Below are positions 36,784-46,096 of a stretch of DNA of 64,000 nucleotides, in pieces. Origin of the DNA: Flavobacterium aquicola (GTDB taxonomy: Bacteria; Bacteroidota; Bacteroidia; Flavobacteriales; Flavobacteriaceae); the NCBI RefSeq assembly GCF_003385115.1, contig NZ_QUNI01000003.1, forward strand, positions 186,001-250,000, read 5' to 3'. Every line of letters begins with the position of its first letter. Position 1 is the first letter of the stretch. The notes under the pieces were generated by a model that saw only the letters and a program-made list of their open reading frames with translations, made no database searches and was not told the DNA's origin. Both the position numbers and the translations under genes were made by a program.

Positions 36784-37779
36784 ATGTATACTAGAATCAA
36801 GTTAGTAATTGTTCTCTTTTTTATCAGTTTAAGTACTTTTTCGCAAGAAGGAATACCAGTATATTCAGATTATTTATCGGATAATTATTATTTGATTTTT
36901 CCATCTATGGCAGGTGCGTCAAATTGCAGCAAACTGAGGCTAACTGCAAGAAAACAATGGTTTGATCAGGAAGATGCTCCGGCTCTTCAGACATTGAGTT
37001 ATAATGGTAAAGTAGGCGAGCGGTCTGGAGTTGGCGCAATACTTTTTAACGATGTGAATGGATATCATTCGCAGTTTGGTTTTAAAGCTACATATGCCCA
37101 TCATATTTTGTTTTCCCGAGATGAAGTCGATTTGAATCAGTTGTCTTTTGGTGTTAACGTTGGCGTTAATCAAAGCCAGTTAGACGAAACCGATTTCCAG
37201 AATTCTGGGGACTATGATCCGGCTTTAGGGAATATAGAACAGCGTGCTTCTTATTTTAATTTAGATATTGGTGCATCATATAATCTGCTTGATTTTAGCT
37301 TTAATGCAGTTGTAAAAAATGTTTTAGAAACTCGTCAGAAACTATATACTGAATACGAAAGTGACAATTTAAGAAAATTTATTGTTAGTGGCGGCTATGT
37401 TTTTGGTAATGCTGACAAAATTTTATGGGAGCCTTCTTTACTGTATCAATATGTAGATAAAACAAGGGAAAGTGCCTTAGATATGAATTTAAAAGCTTAT
37501 AAAAATCTTGAATTGGGACAATTGTGGGCAGGTGTGTCTTATAGACAAAGTTTTGATGGTGCCGAATATCTTAACGGAAGCGGAACAGGCAGTCAAAAAT
37601 TAAACTATATAAATCCTCTTGTCGGGTTTAATTATAAAAACTTTATGTTCGCTTACTCTTATACGCATTTGCTGGGAGAGGTACAATATGAAAGTTCGGG
37701 ATTTCATCAGCTAACTTTAGGTTTCAACTTTTTGTGTAAACCTCAAAAATATGAGTGTAACTGTCCTGCAATTAATTAA
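36784..37779 (+). CDS. PorP/SprF family type IX secretion membrane protein
   Basis: Outer-membrane barrel of 331 aa with signal peptide (LVIVLFFISLSTFSQEG). The segment IFPSMAGASNCSKLRLTARKQW is the start of the PorP/SprF family pattern, as is LTLGFNFLCKP at the end. SprF partners large cell-surface adhesins such as SprB during type IX secretion. Here no large adhesin gene adjoins it; gamma carbonic anhydrase follows 14 bp later. It is therefore an orphan copy whose cargo is not visible. Confidence 0.9.
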   Translation: MYTRIKLVIVLFFISLSTFSQEGIPVYSDYLSDNYYLIFPSMAGASNCSKLRLTARKQWFDQEDAPALQTLSYNGKVGERSGVGAILFNDVNGYHSQFGFKATYAHHILFSRDEVDLNQLSFGVNVGVNQSQLDETDFQNSGDYDPALGNIEQRASYFNLDIGASYNLLDFSFNAVVKNVLETRQKLYTEYESDNLRKFIVSGGYVFGNADKILWEPSLLYQYVDKTRESALDMNLKAYKNLELGQLWAGVSYRQSFDGAEYLNGSGTGSQKLNYINPLVGFNYKNFMFAYSYTHLLGEVQYESSGFHQLTLGFNFLCKPQKYECNCPAIN

Positions 37780-37793
37780 TTACAATTTTCACA

Positions 37794-38312
37794 ATGATAA
37801 TAAAACCTGTTAACGGAAAATCACCTACTATACCCGAGGATTGTTATGTGGCCGAAAATGCTACAATTGTTGGTGATGTTACTTTTGGCACTGAGTGCAG
37901 TGTGTGGTTTAATGCAGTAATTCGAGGAGATGTAAATTTTATTACTATTGGCAATAAAGTAAATATCCAAGATGGCGCAGTTGTTCATTGTACCTATCAA
38001 AAACATCCTACCATTATCGGAAATAATGTTTCTATTGGGCATAATGCAATCGTTCATGGATGCACAATTCATGATAATGTGTTAATAGGTATGGGAGCTA
38101 TTGTTATGGACAATTGTATTGTAGAAAGTAATTCAATTATTGGAGCAGGATCTGTAATTACACAAAATACAGTTGTGGAATCTGGTACCATTTGGGCTGG
38201 TGTGCCAGCTAAAAAAGTTAAGGATATTGATCAATCCAATTTTGCTGGAGAGATAGAACGCATATCTAATAATTATGTGATGTATTCGAGCTGGTTCAAA
38301 GAGGACAACTAA
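37794..38312 (+). CDS. gamma carbonic anhydrase family protein
   Basis: Left-handed beta-helix hexapeptide protein of 172 aa, related to YrdA/PaaY and gamma carbonic anhydrases. The metal-binding histidines are likely those in GAVVHCTYQ, SIGHNAIVHG. The N-terminal NGKSPTIPEDCYVAENA and VWFNAVIRGDVNFI are family hallmarks. Catalytic activity in this subgroup is not assured. It follows porP/sprF closely and converges with the LytTR regulator, leaving only 7 bases between their stops. Confidence 0.92.
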   Translation: MIIKPVNGKSPTIPEDCYVAENATIVGDVTFGTECSVWFNAVIRGDVNFITIGNKVNIQDGAVVHCTYQKHPTIIGNNVSIGHNAIVHGCTIHDNVLIGMGAIVMDNCIVESNSIIGAGSVITQNTVVESGTIWAGVPAKKVKDIDQSNFAGEIERISNNYVMYSSWFKEDN

Positions 38313-38319
38313 TTTTTTG

Positions 38320-39033
38320 CTAAATATTTATTTTTTCAAAAAAGGAAGCCTTATAGCTTTCACTAATTGGAATTCTTTTTTCTGCAATCAGCACTTTGTT
38401 TTTTTGAATAGATTTTACATGTTTAATATTGATAATGTAAGATCGGTGAATTCTGGCGAAGCCTTTGGAAGATAAGAGATTTTCTAATTTTATTAAACTT
38501 ATCAATGTTAAGGTATATTTATTATCGGTAGTGTATATTTTGACATAATCTTTCAATCCTTCGATAAATAAAATATCAGAAAAGTTAATTTTTACATTTT
38601 CGTATTCAGCTCTGACGAACATAAAATCATGCTCAATTTCGGGAGAACTTATTGCTTGATTGGTTTGCGGAAGACTTTTTGGAGTAAATGCCTGCTGCGC
38701 ACGCAATACAGCTTTTAAAAATCGGTTAAAAGGGATTGGCTTTACCAGATAATCTACTGCTCCAAGATTAAAGCCTTCGACTGCATAATTAGAATAGGCA
38801 GTTGTAAATATTAGTAATGGTTTTTTTTCGATTGCATTTATAAAATCAATTCCAGTAAAATGAGGCATTTCTATGTCTAAAAATATTAAATCAATCTCTG
38901 ATTGATTAATCATTGATATTGCATCTATTGCATTTGTAAATGTAGTCACTAGTTCCAGCGAATCTACTCTGCCAACAAATTCTACCAGTAAATCTACTGC
39001 TAATGGCTCATCGTCTATAATAACACATTTCAT
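38320..39033 (-). CDS. LytTR-family response regulator
   Basis: Two-domain regulator of 237 aa. The receiver domain (about 1-120) has the acidic pair IIDDEP, phospho-Asp in LIFLDIEMPHFTG and switch Thr/Lys (FTTAYSNYA, DYLVKPIPF). The LytTR DNA-binding domain (about 135-237) includes FIEGLKDYVKIYT and IHRSYIINIKHV. It is the last gene of the operon with the histidine kinase, 32 bp after it. It should act on promoters of envelope genes, possibly the divergent DUF4270 gene, which is inference. Confidence 0.94.
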   Translation of the reverse strand: MKCVIIDDEPLAVDLLVEFVGRVDSLELVTTFTNAIDAISMINQSEIDLIFLDIEMPHFTGIDFINAIEKKPLLIFTTAYSNYAVEGFNLGAVDYLVKPIPFNRFLKAVLRAQQAFTPKSLPQTNQAISSPEIEHDFMFVRAEYENVKINFSDILFIEGLKDYVKIYTTDNKYTLTLISLIKLENLLSSKGFARIHRSYIINIKHVKSIQKNKVLIAEKRIPISESYKASFFEKINI

Positions 39034-39065
39034 GTTTTCCTTATTTATAATATTGTTACAAATGC

Positions 39066-40166
39066 TTAATTTGCCTGCGACTGAATTTGATCTAATTGCA
39101 AAACTAAATTAACCGTGTAATTTGAATTTGCTGTTATTAAATCCAGCTGATGTGTGTTTGGATAAAGCAAAGTAAGTCTATTTTTGATGTTCGCCAAGCC
39201 AATTCCTGAATTTTCAGGATCCTTCCTGATGTTTTCAATTTTGTTTTCTATCCAAAAGGTAAATATGTTTTCTTCGATTTTTATTACAATTTTGACATAA
39301 GCTGTTCCTTTATAATCGGTTCCGTATTTGAAAGCATTTTCTATGAATGAAATTAACAGCATAGGTTCTATATACTTGTCTTTGGTGTTGCCGTGTATAT
39401 TGATACTGATATTTTCAATATTGTTTAGTCTTAATTTTTGTAACTCAATATAGTTTTTAATGTAGTCAATTTCTTTTTCGAGTAAAACATGTTTATTATC
39501 AGTTTCATAAAGCATGTACCGCATCATTTCCGATAACGTAACAATAGCATCAGGAACCAAATCTGATTTTTTATGAGCTAATGAATAAATGCTGTTTAAT
39601 GAATTAAATAAAAAGTGAGGATTTGTCTGAGTTCTTAAATAGTTCAATTCTGTTGCCGTTCTTTGGCTTTCAGCGATCAGTTTGTTTTGCTGGTCATTAT
39701 AAAACTCTGATAAAATTTTAATGATTGTGCTGATAGCAACAATTAATAAATAAAAAACAGAGGGTACAATTTTAAAGAAAAAAGGCTGCTCTCTCTTATG
39801 GATTCGATGATCAAAATTTCCATTATTATATGGTATTTTTGGAAAATTTCCACCATTTTGAATTCTGATTTCTCTAAATTCAGGTATGAAAAAGGCATGT
39901 CTAAAAACCATGAAAATTATAATCAAAAGCAGTATGATACCTATAAAATACGCATATTTTTTTTGTAAAAGAAAATGTGTTACAAGGTAAATATAGTTAA
40001 GATAAAATAAAACTATTCCCGTTATCCATTGGACATAAAAATCAGTGCTGATGCGGTAAGGACTTTCGTAAAATTGAATAAGCGAGGTACTAATAAAAAA
40101 GCACCAGATGATAGTATGAAGTGGTATTTTATTGGAGGCGCTGTTTTTTATTGACACGAAGTTCAT
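39066..40166 (-). CDS. LytS/YehU-type sensor histidine kinase
   Basis: Membrane kinase of 366 aa with about four N-terminal helices and no obvious extracellular sensor domain. The His_kinase domain carries the phospho-acceptor in TNPHFLFNSLNSIYSLAHKK near residue 195. The ATP-binding half has MLLISFIENAFKYG (N box) and GIGLANIKNRL (G box). Its ATG directly abuts the TAG of the DUF4907 gene, implying translational coupling. Signal probably comes from a protein partner such as the upstream products. Confidence 0.93.
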   Translation of the reverse strand: MNFVSIKNSASNKIPLHTIIWCFFISTSLIQFYESPYRISTDFYVQWITGIVLFYLNYIYLVTHFLLQKKYAYFIGIILLLIIIFMVFRHAFFIPEFREIRIQNGGNFPKIPYNNGNFDHRIHKREQPFFFKIVPSVFYLLIVAISTIIKILSEFYNDQQNKLIAESQRTATELNYLRTQTNPHFLFNSLNSIYSLAHKKSDLVPDAIVTLSEMMRYMLYETDNKHVLLEKEIDYIKNYIELQKLRLNNIENISINIHGNTKDKYIEPMLLISFIENAFKYGTDYKGTAYVKIVIKIEENIFTFWIENKIENIRKDPENSGIGLANIKNRLTLLYPNTHQLDLITANSNYTVNLVLQLDQIQSQAN

Positions 40167-40544
40167 CTACATTTTTATTTTTAATAAAATTAAATCATTT
40201 TTTGTAATGGAGGGCGATTTATTAGAATCCAGTTTTTTGATGACCAATTGACCTACAGATAAAGCTTCATCCTCGGTTTTAAAACTTTTGGATTCACTGA
40301 TTACGGGTATAATTGTTTGTTTTATAATTATTTTATCGTCGTTTTTAATTATGTAGCCCCAGCCATCGCCACATTTTATAGAATAAATTTTTAAGTCTTG
40401 TTCTTTGGCCCAGAAAGCTTCTGCCAGTATCCCGATCAGAAATAGAATCAGTACCATGGTTAGAAATAAATTTAAAGTAAAAGACAAATTCTTCTGGATT
40501 CTGTTCCAGAAGAATTTGTTATTGGTATTAATTATCATCGTCAT
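40167..40544 (-). CDS. DUF4907 membrane protein
   Basis: Small protein of about 125 aa with one N-terminal helix (NLFLTMVLILFLIGILAEAF) and a periplasmic DUF4907 domain (CGDGWGYIIKNDDKIIIKQ, IPVISESKSFKTEDEALSVG). I recognise the domain from its GWGY...I.Q..IP pattern; its function is unknown. The ATG at 40544 (MTMIINTNNKFF) overlaps the Kelch gene end by about 17 bases; a frame running to 40607 would overlap far more. Its TAG touches the kinase ATG. Confidence 0.82.
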   Translation of the reverse strand: MTMIINTNNKFFWNRIQKNLSFTLNLFLTMVLILFLIGILAEAFWAKEQDLKIYSIKCGDGWGYIIKNDDKIIIKQTIIPVISESKSFKTEDEALSVGQLVIKKLDSNKSPSITKNDLILLKIKM

Positions 40545-41526
40545 TTTGTTCTTCTTTTGGTTTAAATTCCCAGACATCATCAAAGTATGAAGTTCCCGAT
40601 TTTCCAAGTAAAATGAAGCCTCTGCTTCCGTTTATGGTTATCCCGACAGCATCAGATCTGCCAGATCCTTCCAGAGATGTTTTGGAATCCCATATATCGG
40701 TGGCTGGATTGTATTCCCAGATTGTATTTCCGCTTGATCCGCAGGCAATGTAACCTAAACCATCCATTGAAAAACTCGAAGCATTGGCTCTTGAGATTGA
40801 ATAAGTGTCGTGATCGCTTTCGTCGTCATCTAAATCTCTTTTTCTGGTCCATACATCAGTACTCGGGTCAAAGGCCCAAAAATCAACCTGATTCACGCCG
40901 CTGTTTATTCCTGTTCCCAAATAGGCAATATCGTTAATTACAAATACTGTGGCATTTCTTCTTTTATTACCGCTAAATCCATTTACTTGTGTCCAGGTAT
41001 TATCTGCAGCATTGTATTGATAAAAATCTTTTAAATAATTACCATCATATCCTGTTCCAAAAAAAGCTTTACCGCCAACTTGAAAGCCTACTGCACCATA
41101 TCGTGCAGTGCCTGCAAAGTCTGTTTTTTGTGACCAGGAATTAGAGTCTGGATTGTATTGATAAAAATCTTTTAACTTATTGGTTCCGTCATAGCCAAGG
41201 CCTACATATCCCTTTCCATCCAGTTCAAATCCTGATGCAGAACTTCTCGCTATGCCTATAAAATCTGCTTTTTGTTCCCAATAGTCGCCTGTAGAATTAT
41301 ATGCCCATAAGTCCTTTAAGTATTCATCTCCAGTATAGCCTGTAACTACATAAGCATAGGTGTCAATGACAAAACTAGCTGCGCCAGATCGTGCTGGACC
41401 GTCAAAGGCTGATTTTTTTACCCAATTTCCTAATGTATCATCATCGTCATCATCATTACTGCAGCCAATGAATAGTAAGCTAATAAGTAATGTGGTAATA
41501 AATAGACCTTTTTTTAAATGTTTCAT
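40528..41526 (-). CDS. Kelch-repeat surface lipoprotein
   Basis: Predicted lipoprotein of about 332 aa. The signal MKHLKKGLFITTLLISLL ends at lipobox FIGC, followed by SNDDDDDD, an acidic stretch like the Bacteroidota lipoprotein export signal for surface display. The mature part has at least six Kelch-type blades of about 45-50 residues, each with GTGY/GLGY-like and F(Y/W)xYNxxxxxW elements, forming a beta-propeller. A short acidic tail ends EEQNDDDN. The ATG at 41535 would add three residues. It sits 17 bases downstream of the barrel gene. Confidence 0.9.
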   Translation of the reverse strand: MKHLKKGLFITTLLISLLFIGCSNDDDDDDTLGNWVKKSAFDGPARSGAASFVIDTYAYVVTGYTGDEYLKDLWAYNSTGDYWEQKADFIGIARSSASGFELDGKGYVGLGYDGTNKLKDFYQYNPDSNSWSQKTDFAGTARYGAVGFQVGGKAFFGTGYDGNYLKDFYQYNAADNTWTQVNGFSGNKRRNATVFVINDIAYLGTGINSGVNQVDFWAFDPSTDVWTRKRDLDDDESDHDTYSISRANASSFSMDGLGYIACGSSGNTIWEYNPATDIWDSKTSLEGSGRSDAVGITINGSRGFILLGKSGTSYFDDVWEFKPKEEQNDDDN

Positions 41527-41543
41527 AATGTGCATGGTGTTTA

Positions 41544-42407
41544 TTAAAGTTTGTATTTAATGCTAATCGAAAAGACACTTCCGTTTTTTAAAGCCTTATT
41601 TATTTCTGTTGTTTTATTTTCGTCTGAAAATTTAAATTCTTTATTGGCCGAATACCCTCCTTTGAAAGTAACAAACCAAGAAGTATCAATATTTCGCTCA
41701 TATTGCAATGTGGATTCTATCTGTGAAAATCCAACTTTGGTCATGGCATTTTTGTCATCCGAAATAATGGAAGGATTGAGATTATAAATGCTCCCGCTAA
41801 AGTCATTTCTTAAACTAAAGGAATCGTGAATGGAACTGGAATATGATAGAACGGAATTTGGAAATCCTAATTGCAAATATGCATCTTTGCTAAATTGATG
41901 GCTGAGTGAGAATGTTGGCAGTATTTGCGGTTTCCCGAAAATTGTCATCCTTTTTAATCCCACATTGAAGCTGCTGTTTTTATTTATCTGTTGACTAACT
42001 TCTATTCCTCCCAAAATAGTAACATCAGCAATGCTGATAGTATTTACGAAATTAATGGTTGGTTCAATGGTTAAATTTAATTTTGTTTTTTCCGTTAGCT
42101 GATGTGAAAACTCAAAAGCATTTCCTAAACTATTAAAATGAGTACTGATGTAATTGGAGCTGTAATCTGCCAATAAATAGGTTTCTATTTCATCAGTAAT
42201 AGTTGTGCTTTTATATTTAAAAGTATTTACCAGTTTATTAGCATTACTAATATCTTTAAAAAACTGCATTCCAATTTCGGTTTGTTTTATAGAGCCATTA
42301 TCAATTGGTTCCGTTTTGGTATTAAATTCAAATGTATATCCATTTTGTGCATGCATGCTAAATATTGGAATCAGAATCAAAAGCGTAATAAATTTGTTTA
42401 TTCTCAT
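41544..42407 (-). CDS. putative outer-membrane beta-barrel protein
   Basis: Protein of 287 aa with signal peptide (ITLLILIPIFSMHAQ), then alternating polar/hydrophobic beta strands to a final strand (VFSISIKYKL) ending in an aliphatic residue, as in outer-membrane barrels. It may belong to a DUF6268-like barrel family, but that is uncertain. It is the first gene of the operon that continues with the Kelch lipoprotein, DUF4907 protein, kinase and regulator. Confidence 0.72.
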   Translation of the reverse strand: MRINKFITLLILIPIFSMHAQNGYTFEFNTKTEPIDNGSIKQTEIGMQFFKDISNANKLVNTFKYKSTTITDEIETYLLADYSSNYISTHFNSLGNAFEFSHQLTEKTKLNLTIEPTINFVNTISIADVTILGGIEVSQQINKNSSFNVGLKRMTIFGKPQILPTFSLSHQFSKDAYLQLGFPNSVLSYSSSIHDSFSLRNDFSGSIYNLNPSIISDDKNAMTKVGFSQIESTLQYERNIDTSWFVTFKGGYSANKEFKFSDENKTTEINKALKNGSVFSISIKYKL

Positions 42408-42637
42408 TATTTAATTAATTGGTTCAAAAGTAGCTGTGTTGTCAATTAATAAAAAAGAATATATATGTATGGCGGTATTTCATAGACAAACTGGCAATTA
42501 CTTAGGCTGAGTCTCGATTTGAAACTTAACTGTGAAATGTAGACTGTTTTTTTGCTTTTATAGATCAATTAAGCCAAGTGGTATATGTTATTAGGACTGC
42601 TTGAATGGCGGCTTATATATTTGCGGAAAAAATAGTT
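42408..42637. promoter_or_regulatory. divergent regulatory region of the Kelch and DUF4270 operons
   Basis: About 230 bases between the barrel/Kelch/kinase operon (minus) and the DUF4270 gene (plus), with no gene. A plus-strand TATATTTG at 42616-42623 is the clear -7 element for DUF4270, 14 bases before its ATG. The region is the natural place for LytTR regulator binding, though I see no unmistakable direct repeat of a LytTR site. Confidence 0.5.
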
Positions 42638-43960
42638 ATGTACAAGTTTTTGTTTTTAATTTTTTCCGGGTTATTAATTATTTCATGTGATTCTGATATT
42701 GATACAGGTGAGTTTACTGTTGGATCCGATTACTTAGCGCTTAAAAATAAAGTGCTTTTAATAGATACACTTACTATTGATGTTTCAACTGTAAAATTGG
42801 ACTCTTTGATTACTTCTAGTGAAAGCAGAATTTTGGTTGGAAATTATGATGATCCTCTTTTCGGGAAAGTGAAATCTGATAGTTATTTTCAAGTTGCGAC
42901 AGATTATTTTAATCTGTATAGTCAAAATTCAGATACTGATGCTACGGGATATGTATTCGATTCCATTGCTATGATTATGAGGTATGATAATTACTATTAT
43001 GCCGACACGACTAAGGTTCAAACTTTAAATATTCACAGGGTATTAAAGAATTTTAAGCCTACTGTAAATGATAATAGCTTTTATAACAGTTCTAGTTTAT
43101 CCTATGATGAAATTAGTCTTGGAACTATAGCTTACAGGCCTAAACCAAAAGGAGGGGACAGTATTAACATAAGATTAGATAATGAATTTGGAAAGGAACT
43201 TTTTAATAAGTTTAAAAATAATCAAATTGAAAACGCCACAGATTTTACGGATTATTTAAAAGGCTTCGTGATTAGGTCGCCTTCTAATGCGTCTTCAAGT
43301 GTTGTGGGATTTAATTTATCCAGCGTACTGCGGTTGTATTATTCAAAGGGGATAGGCGGTACTGATGATAACTATACAAAGGATTTTACAATTTTAGATT
43401 TAAGCAAGCAATTTAATGCTGTCTCATCTGATAGAGGCGGAACCTTAATTGAAAATTTACTCTTGTCTAAAACAAGTTTGTCGAGTGTTTCTACCGGTAA
43501 TAAGAGTTTTATTCAGTCAGGTACTGGTATAGCATGCAGAGTAGATTTTCCAAACATCAAACAATTACAGTACCTAACAGAAAAAGGTGCTATTGTAGAT
43601 GCAAAGCTAATAATGAGGCCAGTCAAAAATTCGTTTTCAGACATGTTTCCTTTACCAGAAAAGTTGAGTGTCTATGTAGTTGATAAATTGAATCGATATA
43701 AAACATCCTTGACAAATGCAGATGGGACTACTGCTGTAGCGACACTTACTAATGCGAATGATGAATTTGATGAAAATGTAACTTATGAATTGTCTTTAGG
43801 AGCTTTTCTTCAAAAAGAAATGCTTAAAGAATCTGATTCTGAAAGCGGTTTGCTTTTTACTCTGCCCACTTTGTCCAAAATTGTAGATAGAGTTGTTTTG
43901 GGAGATCAAACAGAAAAGGAGAGTAAAATGAAATTACAAATTTATTATATAACATATTAA
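42638..43960 (+). CDS. DUF4270 family lipoprotein
   Basis: Predicted lipoprotein of 440 aa. The start at 42638 gives MYKFLFLIFSGLLIISC with lipobox IISC, whereas the ATG at 42605 lies upstream of the -7 box. DUF4270 features include the early SDYLALKNKVLLIDTLTIDV and FGKVKSDSYFQV segments. DUF4270 proteins are widespread Bacteroidota envelope lipoproteins of unknown function. The stop is directly followed by the ATG of a barrel gene, implying coupling. Confidence 0.88.
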   Translation: MYKFLFLIFSGLLIISCDSDIDTGEFTVGSDYLALKNKVLLIDTLTIDVSTVKLDSLITSSESRILVGNYDDPLFGKVKSDSYFQVATDYFNLYSQNSDTDATGYVFDSIAMIMRYDNYYYADTTKVQTLNIHRVLKNFKPTVNDNSFYNSSSLSYDEISLGTIAYRPKPKGGDSINIRLDNEFGKELFNKFKNNQIENATDFTDYLKGFVIRSPSNASSSVVGFNLSSVLRLYYSKGIGGTDDNYTKDFTILDLSKQFNAVSSDRGGTLIENLLLSKTSLSSVSTGNKSFIQSGTGIACRVDFPNIKQLQYLTEKGAIVDAKLIMRPVKNSFSDMFPLPEKLSVYVVDKLNRYKTSLTNADGTTAVATLTNANDEFDENVTYELSLGAFLQKEMLKESDSESGLLFTLPTLSKIVDRVVLGDQTEKESKMKLQIYYITY

Positions 43961-45199
43961 ATGAAAAATAGAGTTTCGTTTTTGGTTTTAGTTTTTTTTA
44001 CTTGTTTTTGGTCCTATTCCCAAAGCATTGCAACATCGCCTTATTCTCTTTACGGCTTGGGAAGTTTGTATGAATCTAATTTTGGATTTAGTGCTGCTAT
44101 AGGTACGACTGGAATAGCATTATCTTCGGATAGTTTTATTAATAATAAAAATGCGGCTTCGCTAGTTGATATTCCTGCAAATAATTTCTTTTTTGAGATT
44201 GGCGGTACTGGAATTCAATCCTCTTTTGAAGATAATCTTAAAAAAGAAAATAGAAATAATTTTCAGTTTTCTCATTTTGCTTTTGCTTTTCCAATAAATA
44301 AGAAATCTGCATTCAGCTTAGCACTGATGCCTTATTCAAGTTCTTCTTTTAAAATTTCAGGGTTAAAAATTCCAATTATAGACAGTAATAATGAGTTTTA
44401 TTATTTGGATGTATTAGGAACAGGAGGATTAAATAATTTGGATTTGTCCTATGCTTACAGATTGGGAAATAAATTATCTCTGGGATTTTCAGCTTCAGTC
44501 CTTTTTGGCAGTACTACAGATGAGAGAACTTACGTCATTGGGAGTTCATCAGCAAGCATTGATAAAAAAGTAAGTTATAGCGGTATACGGCCTATCCTAA
44601 GTTCACAATTTAAGATGAATCCATCTCTAACTTTTGGAATGAATGTAAAATCTCCCACACGAGTAAATGCATCAAAAATTCAGTCGGTTACTGTCTCAAA
44701 TTCCTCTGATTCTTCTTCTTTAGAAACCGATGAGCAATCTGATACAGATGATTTTTACCTGCCTTTAAATATCGGATTTGGAGTCAATAAATCATTTAAG
44801 AACAAATTTAGTATGACTTTTGATTATGAAAAAAGTTTTTGGAATGCTGTCAATCAATCTGATTTATATGGCGGTTTTTCCGATCAGGAAAAATTTTCGC
44901 TAGGATTTTCATATCAAAAAACAAAAGTATCCCGAAATTATTTTGATCGTATAAAATATGGAGTAGGGGCACACTATGATACGGGCTATCTAGATATTGG
45001 AAATAAAAAAGTAAACGATAAGAATCTTTCCATAGGCGCTTCTTTGCCTTTGGATCATCTATCTTCAGCTTTATTTATTTCGTATACTTATGGAAGCAAA
45101 GGCCAAATTACCAATTCACTAATTCAGGAGAATTATCATAAATTGACACTAAATCTTAATTTAGATGGTATTTGGTTTATTAGAAAGAAATTAGAATAG
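43961..45199 (+). CDS. outer-membrane beta-barrel protein, FadL/OmpP1-like layout
   Basis: Protein of 412 aa with signal peptide (SFLVLVFFTCFWSYSQ). The start of the mature part (SPYSLYGLGSLYESNFG ... IGTTGIALSSDSFINNKNAASLV) resembles the N-terminus of FadL/OmpP1-type barrels found beside DUF4270 genes. A Ser/Asp-rich loop near residue 255 (SDSSSLETDEQSDTDD) is probably surface-exposed. It follows DUF4270 with no gap. Its stop is one base from the murI stop on the other strand. Confidence 0.78.
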   Translation: MKNRVSFLVLVFFTCFWSYSQSIATSPYSLYGLGSLYESNFGFSAAIGTTGIALSSDSFINNKNAASLVDIPANNFFFEIGGTGIQSSFEDNLKKENRNNFQFSHFAFAFPINKKSAFSLALMPYSSSSFKISGLKIPIIDSNNEFYYLDVLGTGGLNNLDLSYAYRLGNKLSLGFSASVLFGSTTDERTYVIGSSSASIDKKVSYSGIRPILSSQFKMNPSLTFGMNVKSPTRVNASKIQSVTVSNSSDSSSLETDEQSDTDDFYLPLNIGFGVNKSFKNKFSMTFDYEKSFWNAVNQSDLYGGFSDQEKFSLGFSYQKTKVSRNYFDRIKYGVGAHYDTGYLDIGNKKVNDKNLSIGASLPLDHLSSALFISYTYGSKGQITNSLIQENYHKLTLNLNLDGIWFIRKKLE

Positions 45200-45200
45200 T

Positions 45201-45977
45201 TTAAAAATTTTTTATTTCGACTTTGTATTTATTTTCTAAGATGTCGCTTAAAACTTTAGGATTAGCGTTGGTGTAAAAAATAGAATTTCCTTTTGTTCCA
45301 CTTGAAAAACCTGTTTTTTCTCTGAGTATATTTTGGGTTTGTTTTGCTACTGCTTCACCCGAATCAATAATCTGGATATGCGCGGGAATGATTTTTTTTA
45401 TCTGCGGAATTAAATATGGATAATGACTGCAGCCCAATACTAGATAATCGATATTTGCTTCAATCATTGGGGTGAGATAGGAATACAGTAATTGAGTCAT
45501 TTCGAGAGAATCGATTTTGCCTTCTTCAATCAATTGAACTAAGCCATGACCTATTTGTTCGATAATTTTTGTGTCTTGAAATTTTTCTGTTGTTTTATTA
45601 AAAAGTTCACTATTTAATGTTCCTTTGGTGGCCAAAATTCCTATTGTTTGAGTCCTGGAGTTTGTCGCAGCTGGTTTTATGGCAGGTTCTATACCAATGA
45701 ACGGAATACTATACTTTGCTCTTAATTCCTGAATAGCATTTGTTGTCGCAGTATTGCAGGCTACTACAATTAATTTACATCCCATTTTAATCAATAAATC
45801 CGTGTTTTTCATGCTTAATGCAATGATTTCGTTTTTTGATTTTTGTCCATAGGGAGCATTCTTGCTATCCGCTAAATAAATAGTATCTTCATTAGGCAAT
45901 AAATCATGAATAGCTTTCCAGATAGAGGTTCCTCCAATTCCAGAGTCAAAAACACCAATAGGATTATCGTTTATCAT
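45201..45977 (-). CDS. murI: glutamate racemase
   Basis: Converts L-glutamate to D-glutamate for peptidoglycan; 258 aa. The two catalytic cysteines are in VVACNTATTNAIQ and VLGCSHYPYL, and the N-terminal GVFDSGIGGTSIWKAI is the family signature. It is the last gene of the envelope cluster, but a 180 bp gap with a terminator separates it from the OmpH genes, so it may have its own promoter. Confidence 0.95.
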   Translation of the reverse strand: MINDNPIGVFDSGIGGTSIWKAIHDLLPNEDTIYLADSKNAPYGQKSKNEIIALSMKNTDLLIKMGCKLIVVACNTATTNAIQELRAKYSIPFIGIEPAIKPAATNSRTQTIGILATKGTLNSELFNKTTEKFQDTKIIEQIGHGLVQLIEEGKIDSLEMTQLLYSYLTPMIEANIDYLVLGCSHYPYLIPQIKKIIPAHIQIIDSGEAVAKQTQNILREKTGFSSGTKGNSIFYTNANPKVLSDILENKYKVEIKNF

Positions 45978-46096
45978 GCTTTTATGTTTAAGATAAAGTA
46001 TTGTTTATAGATACTTTATTAAGGATTGTGTTTTTAAGAAACGATGCTTTTTTAATTTGAAATTTCCGAAATTAAATATACTACATTTTATAGTGT

